From Novosphingobium aquimarinum (GTDB taxonomy: Bacteria; Pseudomonadota; Alphaproteobacteria; Sphingomonadales; Sphingomonadaceae), in NCBI RefSeq assembly GCF_009746585.1, contig NZ_WRPO01000016.1:25237-89236 (forward strand): a DNA stretch of 64,000 nt, given 5' to 3'. The position numbers were made by a program, and so were the translations under genes. Below, piece after piece: positions 1 to 8,018 of the stretch. The first letter of the stretch is position 1. The number at the start of each line of letters is the position of its first letter. The notes under the pieces are model-generated. The model ran no database searches and was not told the DNA's origin. It saw only the letters and a program-made list of their open reading frames with translations.

Positions 1-818
1 CGGGGCATGGTCGCAAGCTCGAGCGCTATGGGGCCTACCGCTTCATTCGGCCCGAACCGCAAGCGATGTGGGCGCCGCGTTTGCCGGATTGGGACGCGCA
101 CGGCGAATTCGTGCCCGGCTCGGACGAGGATGGCGGCGGCAGGTGGCAGTTCGACAAGCCCGTCCCGCGCGAAGGCTGGCCACTGGCCTGGAACGAAGTC
201 TCGTTCACCGCGCAGTGCACCCCGTTCCGGCACCTCGGCTTTTTTCCCGACATGGCCCCGGTGTGGACCTGGATGCGCTCGATGCTCGGTGGCATCGAGG
301 ATGCTACGACGCTCAACTTGTTCGGCTACACCGGCGTCGGCACCCTGGCGCTTTCTGGCAGCGGACCGGTGGCCCACGTCGATGCCTCCAAGAAGTCGGT
401 GGCGCAGGCGCGCGAGAACGCGGCGCTATCCGGCTTGAGCGAGCGACCGGTGCGCTGGCTGGTCGACGATGCCGCCAAGTTCGCCGCGCGCGAAGTGCGC
501 CGTGAGCGCCGCTACGACGGCATCATCCTCGATCCGCCCAAGTTCGGGCGCGGGCCGGGCGGCGAAACCTGGCGCCTGGAAGACAATCTTCCCGCGCTCG
601 TCGCCGATTGCCGTCGCCTGCTCGATGCCGAGAGCCGCTTCCTGTTCCTCACGGTCTACGCGGTGCGCATGTCCTCGCTGGCGATCGGCGGACTGCTGGC
701 CGAGCATTTCGCCGACCTTCCCGGCACGGTCGAGCACGGCGAACTGGCCGTTCGCGAGGAAGGCGAGGGCGCGCGCCTGCTGCCCACCGCGATCTTCGCC
801 CGCTGGCGGGCCGACTGA
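1..818 (+). CDS. Class I SAM-dependent methyltransferase (RlmI/RlmK-like), 5' end cut by window edge
   Basis: The reading frame is open from base 3, so the true start lies upstream and the first ATG in the window (position 66) is internal. The visible part is about 271 residues. It shows a SAM-binding motif I (LNLFGYTGVGTLAL), an acidic motif after strand 2 (HVDASKKSV) and a DPPKFGRG motif, which is the active-site DPP(K/R)F signature of the RlmI/RlmK group of rRNA cytosine/guanine methyltransferases. The family transfers a methyl group from SAM to a nucleic-acid base. The exact substrate cannot be told from this fragment. No gene follows closely: 146 bp separate it from folB. Confidence 0.85.
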   Translation, partial: GHGRKLERYGAYRFIRPEPQAMWAPRLPDWDAHGEFVPGSDEDGGGRWQFDKPVPREGWPLAWNEVSFTAQCTPFRHLGFFPDMAPVWTWMRSMLGGIEDATTLNLFGYTGVGTLALSGSGPVAHVDASKKSVAQARENAALSGLSERPVRWLVDDAAKFAAREVRRERRYDGIILDPPKFGRGPGGETWRLEDNLPALVADCRRLLDAESRFLFLTVYAVRMSSLAIGGLLAEHFADLPGTVEHGELAVREEGEGARLLPTAIFARWRAD

Positions 819-964
819 GGCGACATTGGCCCTGATGAAGGGGCGGGCGGAGCGGGCTCGTCGGCAAGGCGATGGGGCGTTTGGGCGACGCCGCCCCGCC
901 CACTGGACTTGCTCACGTCGAAATGCCAAGGCCGCGGAATATTCTCAGCTATTTGTGAGCGCCC

Positions 965-1336
965 TTGCCTGACAGTCTGCTTCTCGAAGTCGCCGATTTC
1001 GACGTCGATGTCCTCACCGGGATCTATTCGGAGGAAACCGGCAAGCCGCAGCCGCTGCGAATCTCGATGGCCGCGCGCATGCGGCCGATCGAAAGCTACG
1101 CGCCCGATACGCCGCTTTCCGCCAGCAAGAACTACATGGACCTGAAGTTCGCGGCGTCAGAAGCGCTGCCGCCGGGGGTTCACTTCAAGCTGATCGAGGC
1201 CGTCGCCGATCACATCTGCGAGACCCTGTTCCTTCAGGATTCGCGGATCGAAGCGATCACGGTCAAGATCATCAAGCTCGCGATCAGCGAGAACGGCGAG
1301 AAGATCGGCATTACGCTGACGCGCGAGCGCCGCTGA
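965..1336 (+). CDS. folB: Dihydroneopterin aldolase family protein (FolB)
   Basis: A 123-residue protein of the usual FolB length, starting at a TTG codon; no in-frame ATG fits. FolB makes 6-hydroxymethyl-dihydropterin from dihydroneopterin in cytosolic folate synthesis. Recognisable parts are the early GIYSEETGKPQPL segment (usual G-Y-x-x-E...Q region), the NYMDL segment, the LIEAVADHI helix and the final strand carrying the Lys of the usual KP motif. Here that motif reads IIKLAI, so the Lys is kept but the Pro is not. Its stop overlaps the next start (TGATG), and the moa genes follow, so pterin-derived cofactor genes are grouped. The match is moderate; an FolX-like activity is possible. Confidence 0.75.
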   Translation: MPDSLLLEVADFDVDVLTGIYSEETGKPQPLRISMAARMRPIESYAPDTPLSASKNYMDLKFAASEALPPGVHFKLIEAVADHICETLFLQDSRIEAITVKIIKLAISENGEKIGITLTRERR

Positions 1337-1680
1337 TGGCGGTCTTGCGGATCGACGGCCTGCCGCCCGAACCGCTGGATGCCGCCGCCATGTTCCACGC
1401 CGACTGGTTGCCCCGGGCGATCGCGCTGGCCGATGGCGGTGCCGATTCGCTGGTGCTGATCTTTCCCGCCGCCGATCACACGCACCGGGAATGGCGCCTG
1501 GCCGCAGTGCAAGGGCTGGCGCGCCGATTCGCCCCGCTGCGGGTCAACGCGCTCGCGTGCGACGACTGCGAGCCGATCGAAGCCGCCTTGCGCTATCTCG
1601 CGGCGGCACCCGGAGTTACGGGTCAATACCTGCCGCTCGATGGAACCGGAGCGGGCGAGGTGATATGTACTCTTCAATGA
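1336..1680 (+). CDS. Small Rossmann-like protein resembling an SDR C-terminus
   Basis: A 114-residue protein whose start overlaps the folB stop (TGATG) and whose stop overlaps the moaA start (ATGA). It lacks a Gly-rich nucleotide-binding motif and a catalytic YxxxK. Its end (VTGQYLPLDGTGAG) resembles the C-terminal VTGQxLxVDGG segment of short-chain dehydrogenases. It therefore looks like a reduced Rossmann-type domain that kept the tail of an SDR. The position between folB and moaA suggests a link with pterin metabolism, possibly descent from a pteridine reductase. That is inference from position. Function unknown. Confidence 0.7.
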   Translation: MAVLRIDGLPPEPLDAAAMFHADWLPRAIALADGGADSLVLIFPAADHTHREWRLAAVQGLARRFAPLRVNALACDDCEPIEAALRYLAAAPGVTGQYLPLDGTGAGEVICTLQ

Positions 1681-2681
1681 ACAAGCCCACACCTCTCGTC
1701 GACCAGTTTCAGCGTCGCATCACGTACTTACGGCTGTCGGTCACCGATCGTTGCGACTTGCGCTGCACCTATTGCATGCCCGAGCGGATGACGTTCCTAC
1801 CGCGCCGCGAAGTGCTGAGTCTGGAAGAACTTCACCAGATGGCGCTTGGCTTCATCGATCGCGGGATCACCAAGCTTCGGCTGACGGGCGGCGAACCGCT
1901 GGTCCGGCGCGATATGCTGGAATTGGTGCACGCGCTGGGTCGCAAGCTGGGCGATGGGCTCGAAGAGCTGACGATGACCACCAACGGCACCCGTCTCGCC
2001 GATTTCGCGGACGATCTCTATGCAGCCGGCATGCGGCGTATCAACGTGTCGCTCGACACGCTCGATCGCGGCATGTTCGAGACGCTGTCGCGCCGCGACT
2101 CGCTGCCGCAAGTGCTCGAAGGGCTGGCGGCGGCTAAGGCCGCGGGGCTCAAGGTGAAGATCAACACCGTGGCGCTCAAGGGCATCAACGAAGATCAGCT
2201 GTCGGGCCTGATCGCCTGGGCGCATGGCGAAGGCTTCGATCTCACCTTGATCGAAGTGATGCCATTGGGCGAAGTCGAAGGCGATCGGATCGATCACTAC
2301 CTGCCGCTCATCGCCGTGCAGGACACGCTCGAGCGCGACTGGACGCTCGTGCCGAGCGACCATCGGTCGGGCGGCCCCGCCCGGTATTTCGATGTCGCCG
2401 AGACCGGCGGCAGGCTGGGCCTGATCACGCCGCTGACCAACAATTTCTGCGCCGGCTGCAATCGGATCCGCGTGACGGCAACCGGCCAGCTCTATGCCTG
2501 CCTCGGCGGCGAGGAACGCGTCGATCTGCGCGCGGCGCTGCGGTCCGACGAACCCGAGAGGCGGCTTTCCGAAGCGCTCGATACCGCGATGCGGATCAAG
2601 CCCGAACGCCATCACTTCGCCATCGACGAACGCGGCCAGAGCCCGGCGTTGGCGCGACACATGTCCATGACCGGGGGCTGA
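1677..2681 (+). CDS. moaA: GTP 3',8-cyclase MoaA (molybdenum cofactor synthesis)
   Basis: Radical-SAM enzyme that, with MoaC, converts GTP to cyclic pyranopterin monophosphate, the first step of molybdenum cofactor synthesis. The 334-residue protein has the N-terminal radical-SAM cluster C26-x3-C30-x2-C33 and the C-terminal CAGC...C cluster that binds substrate (about residues 258-275). It ends in the conserved Gly-Gly. The ATG at 1677 forms an ATGA overlap with the preceding stop and gives the usual distance to the first Cys. An in-frame ATG at 1665, with GAGG 4 nt upstream, would add four residues. moaD begins one base after the stop. moaC is not in the window. Confidence 0.97.
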   Translation: MNKPTPLVDQFQRRITYLRLSVTDRCDLRCTYCMPERMTFLPRREVLSLEELHQMALGFIDRGITKLRLTGGEPLVRRDMLELVHALGRKLGDGLEELTMTTNGTRLADFADDLYAAGMRRINVSLDTLDRGMFETLSRRDSLPQVLEGLAAAKAAGLKVKINTVALKGINEDQLSGLIAWAHGEGFDLTLIEVMPLGEVEGDRIDHYLPLIAVQDTLERDWTLVPSDHRSGGPARYFDVAETGGRLGLITPLTNNFCAGCNRIRVTATGQLYACLGGEERVDLRAALRSDEPERRLSEALDTAMRIKPERHHFAIDERGQSPALARHMSMTGG

Positions 2682-2682
2682 A

Positions 2683-2931
2683 ATGGCGCTCAAGCTGGTT
2701 TTTCTGGGGCGGCTCGAGGATGCCGCGGGCGAGGCGGAACGCAAGGTGCCGCTGGTCGCGACGATCGAAGAGGTCTTTGCCGGCCTCGAGCCCGAACTCG
2801 TCGCCGCGCTGCGGGCCGATCGGGTCAAGCTTGCGGTCAATGGCGTGCTGGTGCGCGATCTCGATGCACCCGTGCTGCGCGACGGTGACGAACTTGCATT
2901 CCTGCCGCCGGTGAGCGGCGGTGCGGTATGA
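2683..2931 (+). CDS. moaD: Molybdopterin synthase small subunit MoaD with extra C-terminal Ala-Val
   Basis: An 82-residue ubiquitin-fold sulfur carrier. In molybdopterin synthase its C-terminal Gly-Gly is adenylated and thiocarboxylated and donates sulfur to precursor Z in the MoaE active site. The family signature FLPPVSGG is present near the end, but the reading frame continues for two codons (GCG GTA) before the stop, so the protein ends Gly-Gly-Ala-Val. The last two codons lie in the ATGA overlap with moaE. Either the tail is trimmed, or the small subunit cannot be activated as encoded. moaA ends one base before it, so moaA-moaD-moaE is a single transcription unit. Confidence 0.92.
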   Translation: MALKLVFLGRLEDAAGEAERKVPLVATIEEVFAGLEPELVAALRADRVKLAVNGVLVRDLDAPVLRDGDELAFLPPVSGGAV

Positions 2932-3398
2932 GCGGCGTGACGAACAGCGTCGATGTCCGCCTCGTGACGACGGCATTCGATCCGGCGCGCGAGATCGCGC
3001 AATTCACTGCCGCACATCCGGCTGCGGGTGGAGTCGTCAGCTTCACCGGGCAGGTTCGCGAAGATAGCCAGGCCGGCGGCGTCGAGGCGCTCGAACTGCG
3101 GCACTACGGTCCGCTGACCTTGCCTGAGATGGAAAAGCTCGCCGCGACCGTGCTTGGCCGCTGGGATCTCGAGGGGCTGCTCGTCATTCATCGCAGCGGC
3201 ACGATGCAACCGGGCGAGCCGATCGTGCTGGTCGCCGGCGCATCCCGCCATCGCCGCGATGCCTTCGCGGCAGTCGACTTCGCGATGGACCACCTCAAAT
3301 CCGAAAGCTGGTTCTGGAAGCGCGAGAAAGTCGGCGGCCGCTGGCGCTGGATCGAACCGCGGCACGAGGATTTCGAGGATATCCGACGCTGGCAATAG
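2928..3398 (+). CDS. moaE: Molybdopterin synthase catalytic subunit MoaE
   Basis: A 156-residue large subunit of molybdopterin synthase, which inserts two sulfurs into cyclic pyranopterin monophosphate using thiocarboxylated MoaD. Family landmarks are GVVSFTGQVRE near residue 35, the substrate-pocket stretch ASRHRRDAF, and the catalytic Lys region DHLKSESWFWKREK; the last usually reads K-x4-P-(F/V)-WKKE. The start overlaps the moaD stop by 4 bp (ATGA), a usual sign of translational coupling for a fixed 1:1 complex. It is the last gene of the cluster; a lipoprotein gene converges on it from the other strand. Confidence 0.95.
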   Translation: MSGVTNSVDVRLVTTAFDPAREIAQFTAAHPAAGGVVSFTGQVREDSQAGGVEALELRHYGPLTLPEMEKLAATVLGRWDLEGLLVIHRSGTMQPGEPIVLVAGASRHRRDAFAAVDFAMDHLKSESWFWKREKVGGRWRWIEPRHEDFEDIRRWQ

Positions 3399-3434
3399 GC
3401 CAGGGGCCGCTCGCTGGCAGCCTCCGCGCCCGAA

Positions 3435-3965
3435 TCAGCTGCGCAGCGTGCCTGCCAGGGAAGCGATCGCCGCGTTTTCCTGAGCCACCCACGATTCGAC
3501 CGTATCGCGCGCCGATCCGATCGCCTGCGCCGTCGGCGAAACCGTCGCAGCCTCCGCGACACGCGCGTCGACGTACATCCCGTCCAGTTCGGCAAGCGCG
3601 GTCACAACCCCGCTGCGAGCGGACTGCAGATCGGCCAGCGCGACTTGCGCGGCGACCCAGTTGTCGCTGGCAATCGATGCTCCGCGGGCCGAACCGACGG
3701 TGCGGCGCGTGGCCTCCTGCTTGCGTTGGAAGCGGGCGTGGGCTTCGCGCGCCGCGCCGAGCAATCCGTCGATGCGCGTGAGCGTATCCGCGCCGGGCGG
3801 CGGCAGCACGATCGGCGCTTCCGCCTCGGCCGGTGCGGCGGAAGCCGACCCGGCGACACGCTCCGCATCGCGCAGCGCGAGCGAGGGGTAGTCGCCCGAA
3901 CTGGCGCAACCCGCGAGGGTGAAAAGCAACAAGGCGATCGCAAGAGGGCGCGGGGCAGCTTTCAT
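3435..3965 (-). CDS. Small alanine-rich lipoprotein of unknown function
   Basis: Predicted lipoprotein of 176 residues. From the ATG at 3965 the protein has a short basic start (MKAAPRP), a hydrophobic core and a lipobox LAGC, so it should be exported and acylated at that Cys. An upstream in-frame extension exists but would bury the signal peptide. The mature part is helical and rich in Ala, Arg and Glu, with no recognisable enzyme motif; the C-terminal half looks like a helical hairpin. It is transcribed convergently with moaE. Function unknown; an envelope role is inferred only from the signal. Confidence 0.75.
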   Translation of the reverse strand: MKAAPRPLAIALLLFTLAGCASSGDYPSLALRDAERVAGSASAAPAEAEAPIVLPPPGADTLTRIDGLLGAAREAHARFQRKQEATRRTVGSARGASIASDNWVAAQVALADLQSARSGVVTALAELDGMYVDARVAEAATVSPTAQAIGSARDTVESWVAQENAAIASLAGTLRS

Positions 3966-4277
3966 GGCGCGATCCATAGCACGGCGCCCGTCATTGGCGA
4001 GTGGGTCATTGGCGAGTCGGCCATCGGCGGGTAGACGTCGGAGAACGGCACGTCGATTTGGCGGTCGCGCGAGAGGCGCGGATCGCCCGTTCTCGGTTGA
4101 CAGCATCGGGGGCTTGGACTAACGGCACCACTCTTTCGCGGCCCTCGCGACTTTCGCGTTGGGCCCGTCGCGTCGCCCGCAACTGGTTTGAGTGCAAACT
4201 GAAAGCGGCCGGGGCAAAGTTGCATCGGCCCGTGCACAGGTTTGTGAACCGGGCATTTGAGATTAGGTAAGGGCACC
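3966..4277. other. 312-bp intergenic region upstream of rplU with a 15-bp tandem repeat
   Basis: No credible gene is seen here. Positions 3991-4035 hold three 15-bp repeats: the first two (tcattggcgagtggg and tcattggcgagtcgg) differ at one base and the third is degenerate. The remainder must carry the divergent promoters of the lipoprotein gene and of rplU-rpmA, but I could not pick a convincing -35/-10 pair. Confidence 0.5.
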
Positions 4278-4640
4278 ATGTTCGCAGTAGTGCGCACGGG
4301 CGGCAAGCAGTATCGGGTTGCCGCCGGAGACAAGATCGCGGTCGAAAAGCTGGCGGGTGACGCCGGCGAGACGATCACGCTGGGCGACGTCCTCCTCGCC
4401 GGTTCCGACGGCGAAGTCGCGGACGTGTCGAAGGTCACCGTTTCGGCGGAGATCATCGCGCAGGCCAAGAGCGAGAAGGTCACGGTCTTCAAGAAGCGCC
4501 GTCGCCACAACTATCGCCGCAAGGCCGGTCACCGCCAGCAGATGACGCTGCTGCGCATCGTCTCGGTCGGTGACGAGAAGAAGGCTGCGCCCAAGAAGCA
4601 GGCCGCTGCCGAAGAGGCCCCCGCGGCCGACGCTGAATAA
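4278..4640 (+). CDS. rplU: 50S ribosomal protein L21
   Basis: Large-subunit protein that binds 23S rRNA. The 120-residue product starts [14 protein letters not shown], the diagnostic L21 N-terminus, which fixes the ATG at 4278. The family core ends at RIVSVGDE. A low-complexity Lys/Ala/Glu tail of about 20 residues follows, a common alphaproteobacterial extension. It also contains the basic [16 protein letters not shown] segment that contacts rRNA. It is followed after 19 bp by rpmA, the standard L21-L27 operon. Confidence 0.98.
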   Translation: MFAVVRTGGKQYRVAAGDKIAVEKLAGDAGETITLGDVLLAGSDGEVADVSKVTVSAEIIAQAKSEKVTVFKKRRRHNYRRKAGHRQQMTLLRIVSVGDEKKAAPKKQAAAEEAPAADAE

Positions 4641-4659
4641 GAATTCGGAGTAGTACGAG

Positions 4660-4929
4660 ATGGCACATAAGAAAGCAGGCGGCTCGTCGCGCAACGGTCG
4701 CGATTCGGCAGGCCGCCGCCTCGGCGTGAAGAAGTTCGGTGGCGAACAGGTCATCGGCGGCAACATCATCATTCGCCAGCGTGGCACCAAGGTCTATCCC
4801 GGCGTCAATGTCGGCATGGGCAAGGACCACACGCTGTTCGCGACTGCCGAAGGCCGCGTCCGCTTCCACGAAGGCAAGCTTGGCCGCAAATACGTTTCGG
4901 TAGACGAGATGGCGCAAGCCGCCGAATAA
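4660..4929 (+). CDS. rpmA: 50S ribosomal protein L27
   Basis: An 89-residue L27, whose N-terminal tail reaches toward the peptidyl-transferase centre. The start [16 protein letters not shown] and the following [12 protein letters not shown] segment are the family hallmark. The protein starts directly at the conserved MAHKK sequence, so no N-terminal cleavage as in Firmicutes is implied. It ends 17 bp before a perfect hairpin and about 75 bp before a stem-loop with a T run, so transcription of rplU-rpmA probably stops there. Confidence 0.98.
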   Translation: MAHKKAGGSSRNGRDSAGRRLGVKKFGGEQVIGGNIIIRQRGTKVYPGVNVGMGKDHTLFATAEGRVRFHEGKLGRKYVSVDEMAQAAE

Positions 4930-4945
4930 CCGGATGGTCGATGAC

Positions 4946-4970
4946 GGGCCATCCTGCAAAGGGATGGCCC
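4946..4970 (+). terminator. Perfect 9-bp hairpin after rpmA
   Basis: Arms gggccatcc and ggatggccc flank a 7-base loop, 17 bp after the rpmA stop. No T run follows, so it is more likely a 3' stability or pausing hairpin than the terminator itself. Confidence 0.5.
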
Positions 4971-5002
4971 TGCCGGACGATCTGTCGATCCGGCCAGCAT
5001 AG

Positions 5003-5033
5003 AGGGAGAGGGGCCAGCCCCGCTCCCTTTTTT
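5003..5033 (+). terminator. Rho-independent terminator of rplU-rpmA
   Basis: The arms agggagaggggc and gccccgctccct pair with one mismatch around a very short loop and are followed by TTTTTT. It is the second hairpin after rpmA and has the complete intrinsic-terminator form. Confidence 0.8.
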
Positions 5034-5152
5034 CATGTCTTCCTCATGCTCGCGCCGGCTTCGGGACATCGTGTCCCGCCGGCCAGGGCGTAACCGCAAT
5101 GTCATCGCCCCCGTCTAAGGCTGGCTCGGGGCGGACGGATGGAGGAAGACCG

Positions 5153-5587
5153 ATGTTCATTCGCAGCGAACGGCTGTTCCTGCGGCCCCGCTGGCCCGAG
5201 GACGCTCCGGCGCTCGAAAACCTGACCGGCAGGGATCGCCAGTTGGACCCGATGGCAGTCGTTTTCGACAGCGTGGATCCCGATGACCGGCGCAGTGTCG
5301 GATTTCTCATCACGCTTCCGGGGCGGGGAATCGTCGGCATCGCAGCGCTAGTGCGCGTGGATGACGAGGCCGAACTGCGGATCTGGGTTGGGCCGGCCTG
5401 GCGCAATCTTGGCTATGAGACCGAAGTCATCAGTGCGCTCGCCGGCGTTGCTCGCATGCTGGGTCATCACCGAATCCGGGCATCGATCATGCAGGACAAG
5501 CGCGTCGCCCGCATCGTCCTCGACCGGACTGGATTTGCTCCGAACAAGGCTGGCGATCCGCAGTCGATCGGGCCGCTCGCCGCGTAA
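5153..5587 (+). CDS. GNAT-family N-acetyltransferase, divergent copy 1
   Basis: A 144-residue GNAT-like protein. The ATG at 5153 is preceded by a strong ggaggaag ribosome binding site. It begins MFIRSERLFLRPRWPEDA, nearly the same as the next gene (5740), so the two are tandem paralogues. The acetyl-CoA pyrophosphate-binding turn, usually (Q/R)-x-x-G-x-(G/A), here reads RNLGYE, so the last small residue is replaced. The protein is about 34 residues shorter than copy 2. It may have lost catalysis or changed substrate. RimJ/RimL-like enzymes acetylate protein N-termini or small amines; the substrate here is unknown. Confidence 0.8.
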   Translation: MFIRSERLFLRPRWPEDAPALENLTGRDRQLDPMAVVFDSVDPDDRRSVGFLITLPGRGIVGIAALVRVDDEAELRIWVGPAWRNLGYETEVISALAGVARMLGHHRIRASIMQDKRVARIVLDRTGFAPNKAGDPQSIGPLAA

Positions 5588-5739
5588 GAGCGCGGCGAAG
5601 TCCCGTCCATAACGGGGGCACACCGGAATGTCCTGTAATTGCCCCATACCGGCGCAATATTCGTGCAATTCGATCTTGGTCATGGCATACATCTGTCGTG
5701 GACTTAAGAATCCCGCCAAAAAAATAGTCGGAGAAGGAC

Positions 5740-6276
5740 ATGTTCATTCGCACGGAGAGGCTATTTCTTCGGCCATGCTGGCCCGAGGACGCGAAAGAGC
5801 TGCTGGATGTGTTCAGCGACGACGCAGAGGCGCGCAAGGTCGCGGCCATTCCGATGTTCAACAAGGCGAACGTCGCGGAGAGCCGTCTTTCGCAGGCGCG
5901 CGATACACTGCTTCCGCCGCTTTCGATCTATCTACGCAGTGACGCCGGTTCCCGTCTTGTCGGCACGATCGGTTTGTGCCGCAACGGGGACGACGTCGAA
6001 CTCGGTTACTGGATTGCGCGACCCTACCGCGGCCACGGCTATGCGGGCGAGGCCGTCCAGGCAGTGCTTCGCCAGGCCCGCGCGCTGGGTCATAAGCGGA
6101 TCGTCGCCTTTCAGTCCGCCGAAAGCGCGGCATCGGCCACCGTGCTGAAGGACATCGGGTTCAGAGAGACAGGCGCGCTTCGCAGTTGCTATCGGGATGG
6201 CCGGCCCGCCGAGGCTCCCGCGCGCGTTTTGGTCGCCAACCTCGAGACTATGCCGCAGGGCATGGCATTGGCCTGA
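5740..6276 (+). CDS. GNAT-family N-acetyltransferase, copy 2
   Basis: A 178-residue RimJ/RimL-type acetyltransferase. N-terminal MFIRTERLFLRPCWPEDA is shared with the gene at 5153. The acetyl-CoA loop YRGHGYAGEAV is intact, followed by a KRIVAFQSAESAASATVLKDIGF region typical for motif B of the GNAT fold. The ATG has a ggagaagg ribosome binding site. It lies 152 bp after copy 1. In related genomes obgE is expected after rpmA and a GNAT; here the next gene is ygfZ on the other strand. Substrate unknown. Confidence 0.9.
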   Translation: MFIRTERLFLRPCWPEDAKELLDVFSDDAEARKVAAIPMFNKANVAESRLSQARDTLLPPLSIYLRSDAGSRLVGTIGLCRNGDDVELGYWIARPYRGHGYAGEAVQAVLRQARALGHKRIVAFQSAESAASATVLKDIGFRETGALRSCYRDGRPAEAPARVLVANLETMPQGMALA

Positions 6277-6312
6277 AGCGGGCATTGGCCTGAGCGCCTT
6301 TGGCGCGAGCGG

Positions 6313-7062
6313 TCAGTCCGGTGCGTTTTCGAGGCGCAGGTTGATCCACTCCGGCACCAGATCGGAGGGTATCGCGTCGATTCGCAAGTGATCGACCGCG
6401 AGGCCGAGGTCGGGGTAGGCGGTGCGCCGCCGCGATTCGTCGGATCTGTCCAGAGGAACCACGATCAAGCGGCGGTTGACCTTCTGTCGCCAGTTCATCC
6501 GCGCGGTATTTTCCTGACCGACATAGCAGCCCTTGCTGAAGCTGACGCCGTTCAGCTCCACGGCATTGCACTCGAGCCAGAGCGTCGCTTCCTCGCCCAG
6601 CTCGGCGCGCCCCTCGGTCACGCCGAGTTCGAGCCGATGCGCGAGCCAGGCGGCGTCGGCGCTCTCGTCTTCGGGCGTGGCGGGGGCGATCCAGCGTTCG
6701 CCGAGAGAAGCGAGGCGGGGATCGGACGCCGCGCCATCACCCATATGCGGACGCCAGTGCACTGCGACGCTGTCGTCGCGCGCAATGTCGAGCTTGCGAC
6801 GCAGGCGGTAGAGCGAAAGGCGTTTCGCCAGCGAGTCGGCGGCGTCAGCTTCGCAATCGAGCAGCAGGTCATCGCCCGAAGGCCAGACGATGAAATCGAA
6901 TAGCGCCTTCCCCTGTGCGCTCAGCAGTCCGGTCCAGGCCGGGAGCTGGCCCTTCACGTCTGAGGTCACGAGGCCTTGCAGGAAGTCGGCGACGTCTTCG
7001 CCGCTACCCTCGTGCGCGGAGACGCGGATTACCGCGCGTTCGAATAATCTGGTGCCGTTCAT
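6313..7062 (-). CDS. ygfZ: Folate-binding protein YgfZ / tRNA-modifying Fe-S maturation factor
   Basis: A 249-residue member of the YgfZ/CAF17 family, folate-dependent proteins that support certain Fe-S enzymes such as MiaB. The diagnostic loop KGCYVGQE is present at about residue 190; its Cys is the conserved redox residue of the family. The N-terminal segment FLQGLVTSDVKG also fits the GcvT-like fold. The start MNGTRLF at 7062 was chosen because upstream in-frame sequence is Arg-rich and lacks family similarity. miaB, a known client type, is elsewhere in the window (48731-50077). Confidence 0.93.
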   Translation of the reverse strand: MNGTRLFERAVIRVSAHEGSGEDVADFLQGLVTSDVKGQLPAWTGLLSAQGKALFDFIVWPSGDDLLLDCEADAADSLAKRLSLYRLRRKLDIARDDSVAVHWRPHMGDGAASDPRLASLGERWIAPATPEDESADAAWLAHRLELGVTEGRAELGEEATLWLECNAVELNGVSFSKGCYVGQENTARMNWRQKVNRRLIVVPLDRSDESRRRTAYPDLGLAVDHLRIDAIPSDLVPEWINLRLENAPD

Positions 7063-7094
7063 CGTAATCGAAGTGCGTCTTCCCTTCCGGCTTT

Positions 7095-8018
7095 TCAAGG
7101 ACGCGGGGGATCGGGGGGGCACTGCGCCAGACGCTCGCGCACGGCTTCGAGCACCCAGAGCGCGGCGGGGCCGGGGGGAGCGTCGCGCCGCCACAGCGCA
7201 TTGAGCGTGTACTCGCCGAGTTGCCGTTCGGGCAGAGCGAGTTCGACCAGCCTGCCTGCCGCAAGATCGTCGCGGACGACGTGCACCGGCATCGAGCCCC
7301 AGCCTAGCCCCTCGCGCAGCAGCATGTGCTTGGCTCCGAGGTCCGCGAGCCGCCAGGTGCGGGGCGAGAGGACCGAGAAGTCGCGGCCCGAGGTGAGGGC
7401 CGACCGGTCGGTCAGGACGAGCTGCAAGTGTCGCCGTGCTTCGCCGGGTGCGATTCGCGTCATCGTCGCCAGCGGATGCGAAGGTGCGGCCACAGGGACG
7501 AGATGCACCATGCCGACCCCTTCGCGCTCGAGCTCCGGCAAATCGGCGATGTCGGGGCCGGCAATGCCGAACGTCGCCCGGCCTTCGAGCACCAGGGCCG
7601 CGACGGCTCCGAGTGCCTCGACATGGAGGCGCAGTGCGACGTGCGGGTACATATCCTGAAAGTCGCGCAGCAAGCGGGCGAGCGCGTCGCCCGGCATCAT
7701 CACGTCGACCGCGATCGCCAGTTCGGCTTCGAGACCCTGGCGCAGGCTGCGGACTTTGGCGAGCAGGCCGTCGACGCCGTTGGTGACTTCGCGCGCTTCC
7801 GAAATCAGGGCGCGGCCGGTGTCGGTCAACACGGGCCGGCGCGATCCGGATCGTTCGAACAAGACGACGTCGAGCTGCGTTTCGAGCTGTGCGATCGCGT
7901 AGCTGACGACGGATAGCGCCCGCCCGAGCTTGCGCGCCGCGCGATTGAAGCTGCCTTCCTCGACCACGGCGAGGAAGATCTTCAAGTGATCGAGGCTGGT
8001 GGGGCTCAGATCGGCCAT
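7095..8018 (-). CDS. LysR-family transcriptional regulator, divergent from pirin/nitroreductase
   Basis: A 307-residue regulator with an N-terminal winged helix-turn-helix (residues about 8-65, LKIFLAVVEEGSFNRAARKLGRALSVVS...) and a C-terminal effector-binding domain of the LTTR type. It is transcribed away from the pirin gene across a 112-bp gap, the standard arrangement in which a LysR protein controls its divergent neighbour and itself. The inducer is unknown; the pirin and nitroreductase neighbours suggest a quinone, flavonoid or nitroaromatic signal (inference). The stop lies 32 bp before the ygfZ start, so ygfZ may be read from the same transcript. Confidence 0.92.
   Translation of the reverse strand: MADLSPTSLDHLKIFLAVVEEGSFNRAARKLGRALSVVSYAIAQLETQLDVVLFERSGSRRPVLTDTGRALISEAREVTNGVDGLLAKVRSLRQGLEAELAIAVDVMMPGDALARLLRDFQDMYPHVALRLHVEALGAVAALVLEGRATFGIAGPDIADLPELEREGVGMVHLVPVAAPSHPLATMTRIAPGEARRHLQLVLTDRSALTSGRDFSVLSPRTWRLADLGAKHMLLREGLGWGSMPVHVVRDDLAAGRLVELALPERQLGEYTLNALWRRDAPPGPAALWVLEAVRERLAQCPPDPPRP

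Noticed and set aside
1797..3395. A 532-codon minus-strand frame over moaA-moaD-moaE
   Set aside because: It has low-complexity His/Arg/Gln composition and opposes four recognisable + strand genes.
3991..4035. Three 15-bp repeats as a CRISPR or iteron array
   Set aside because: Only three units with no spacers, one degenerate; too short for either.
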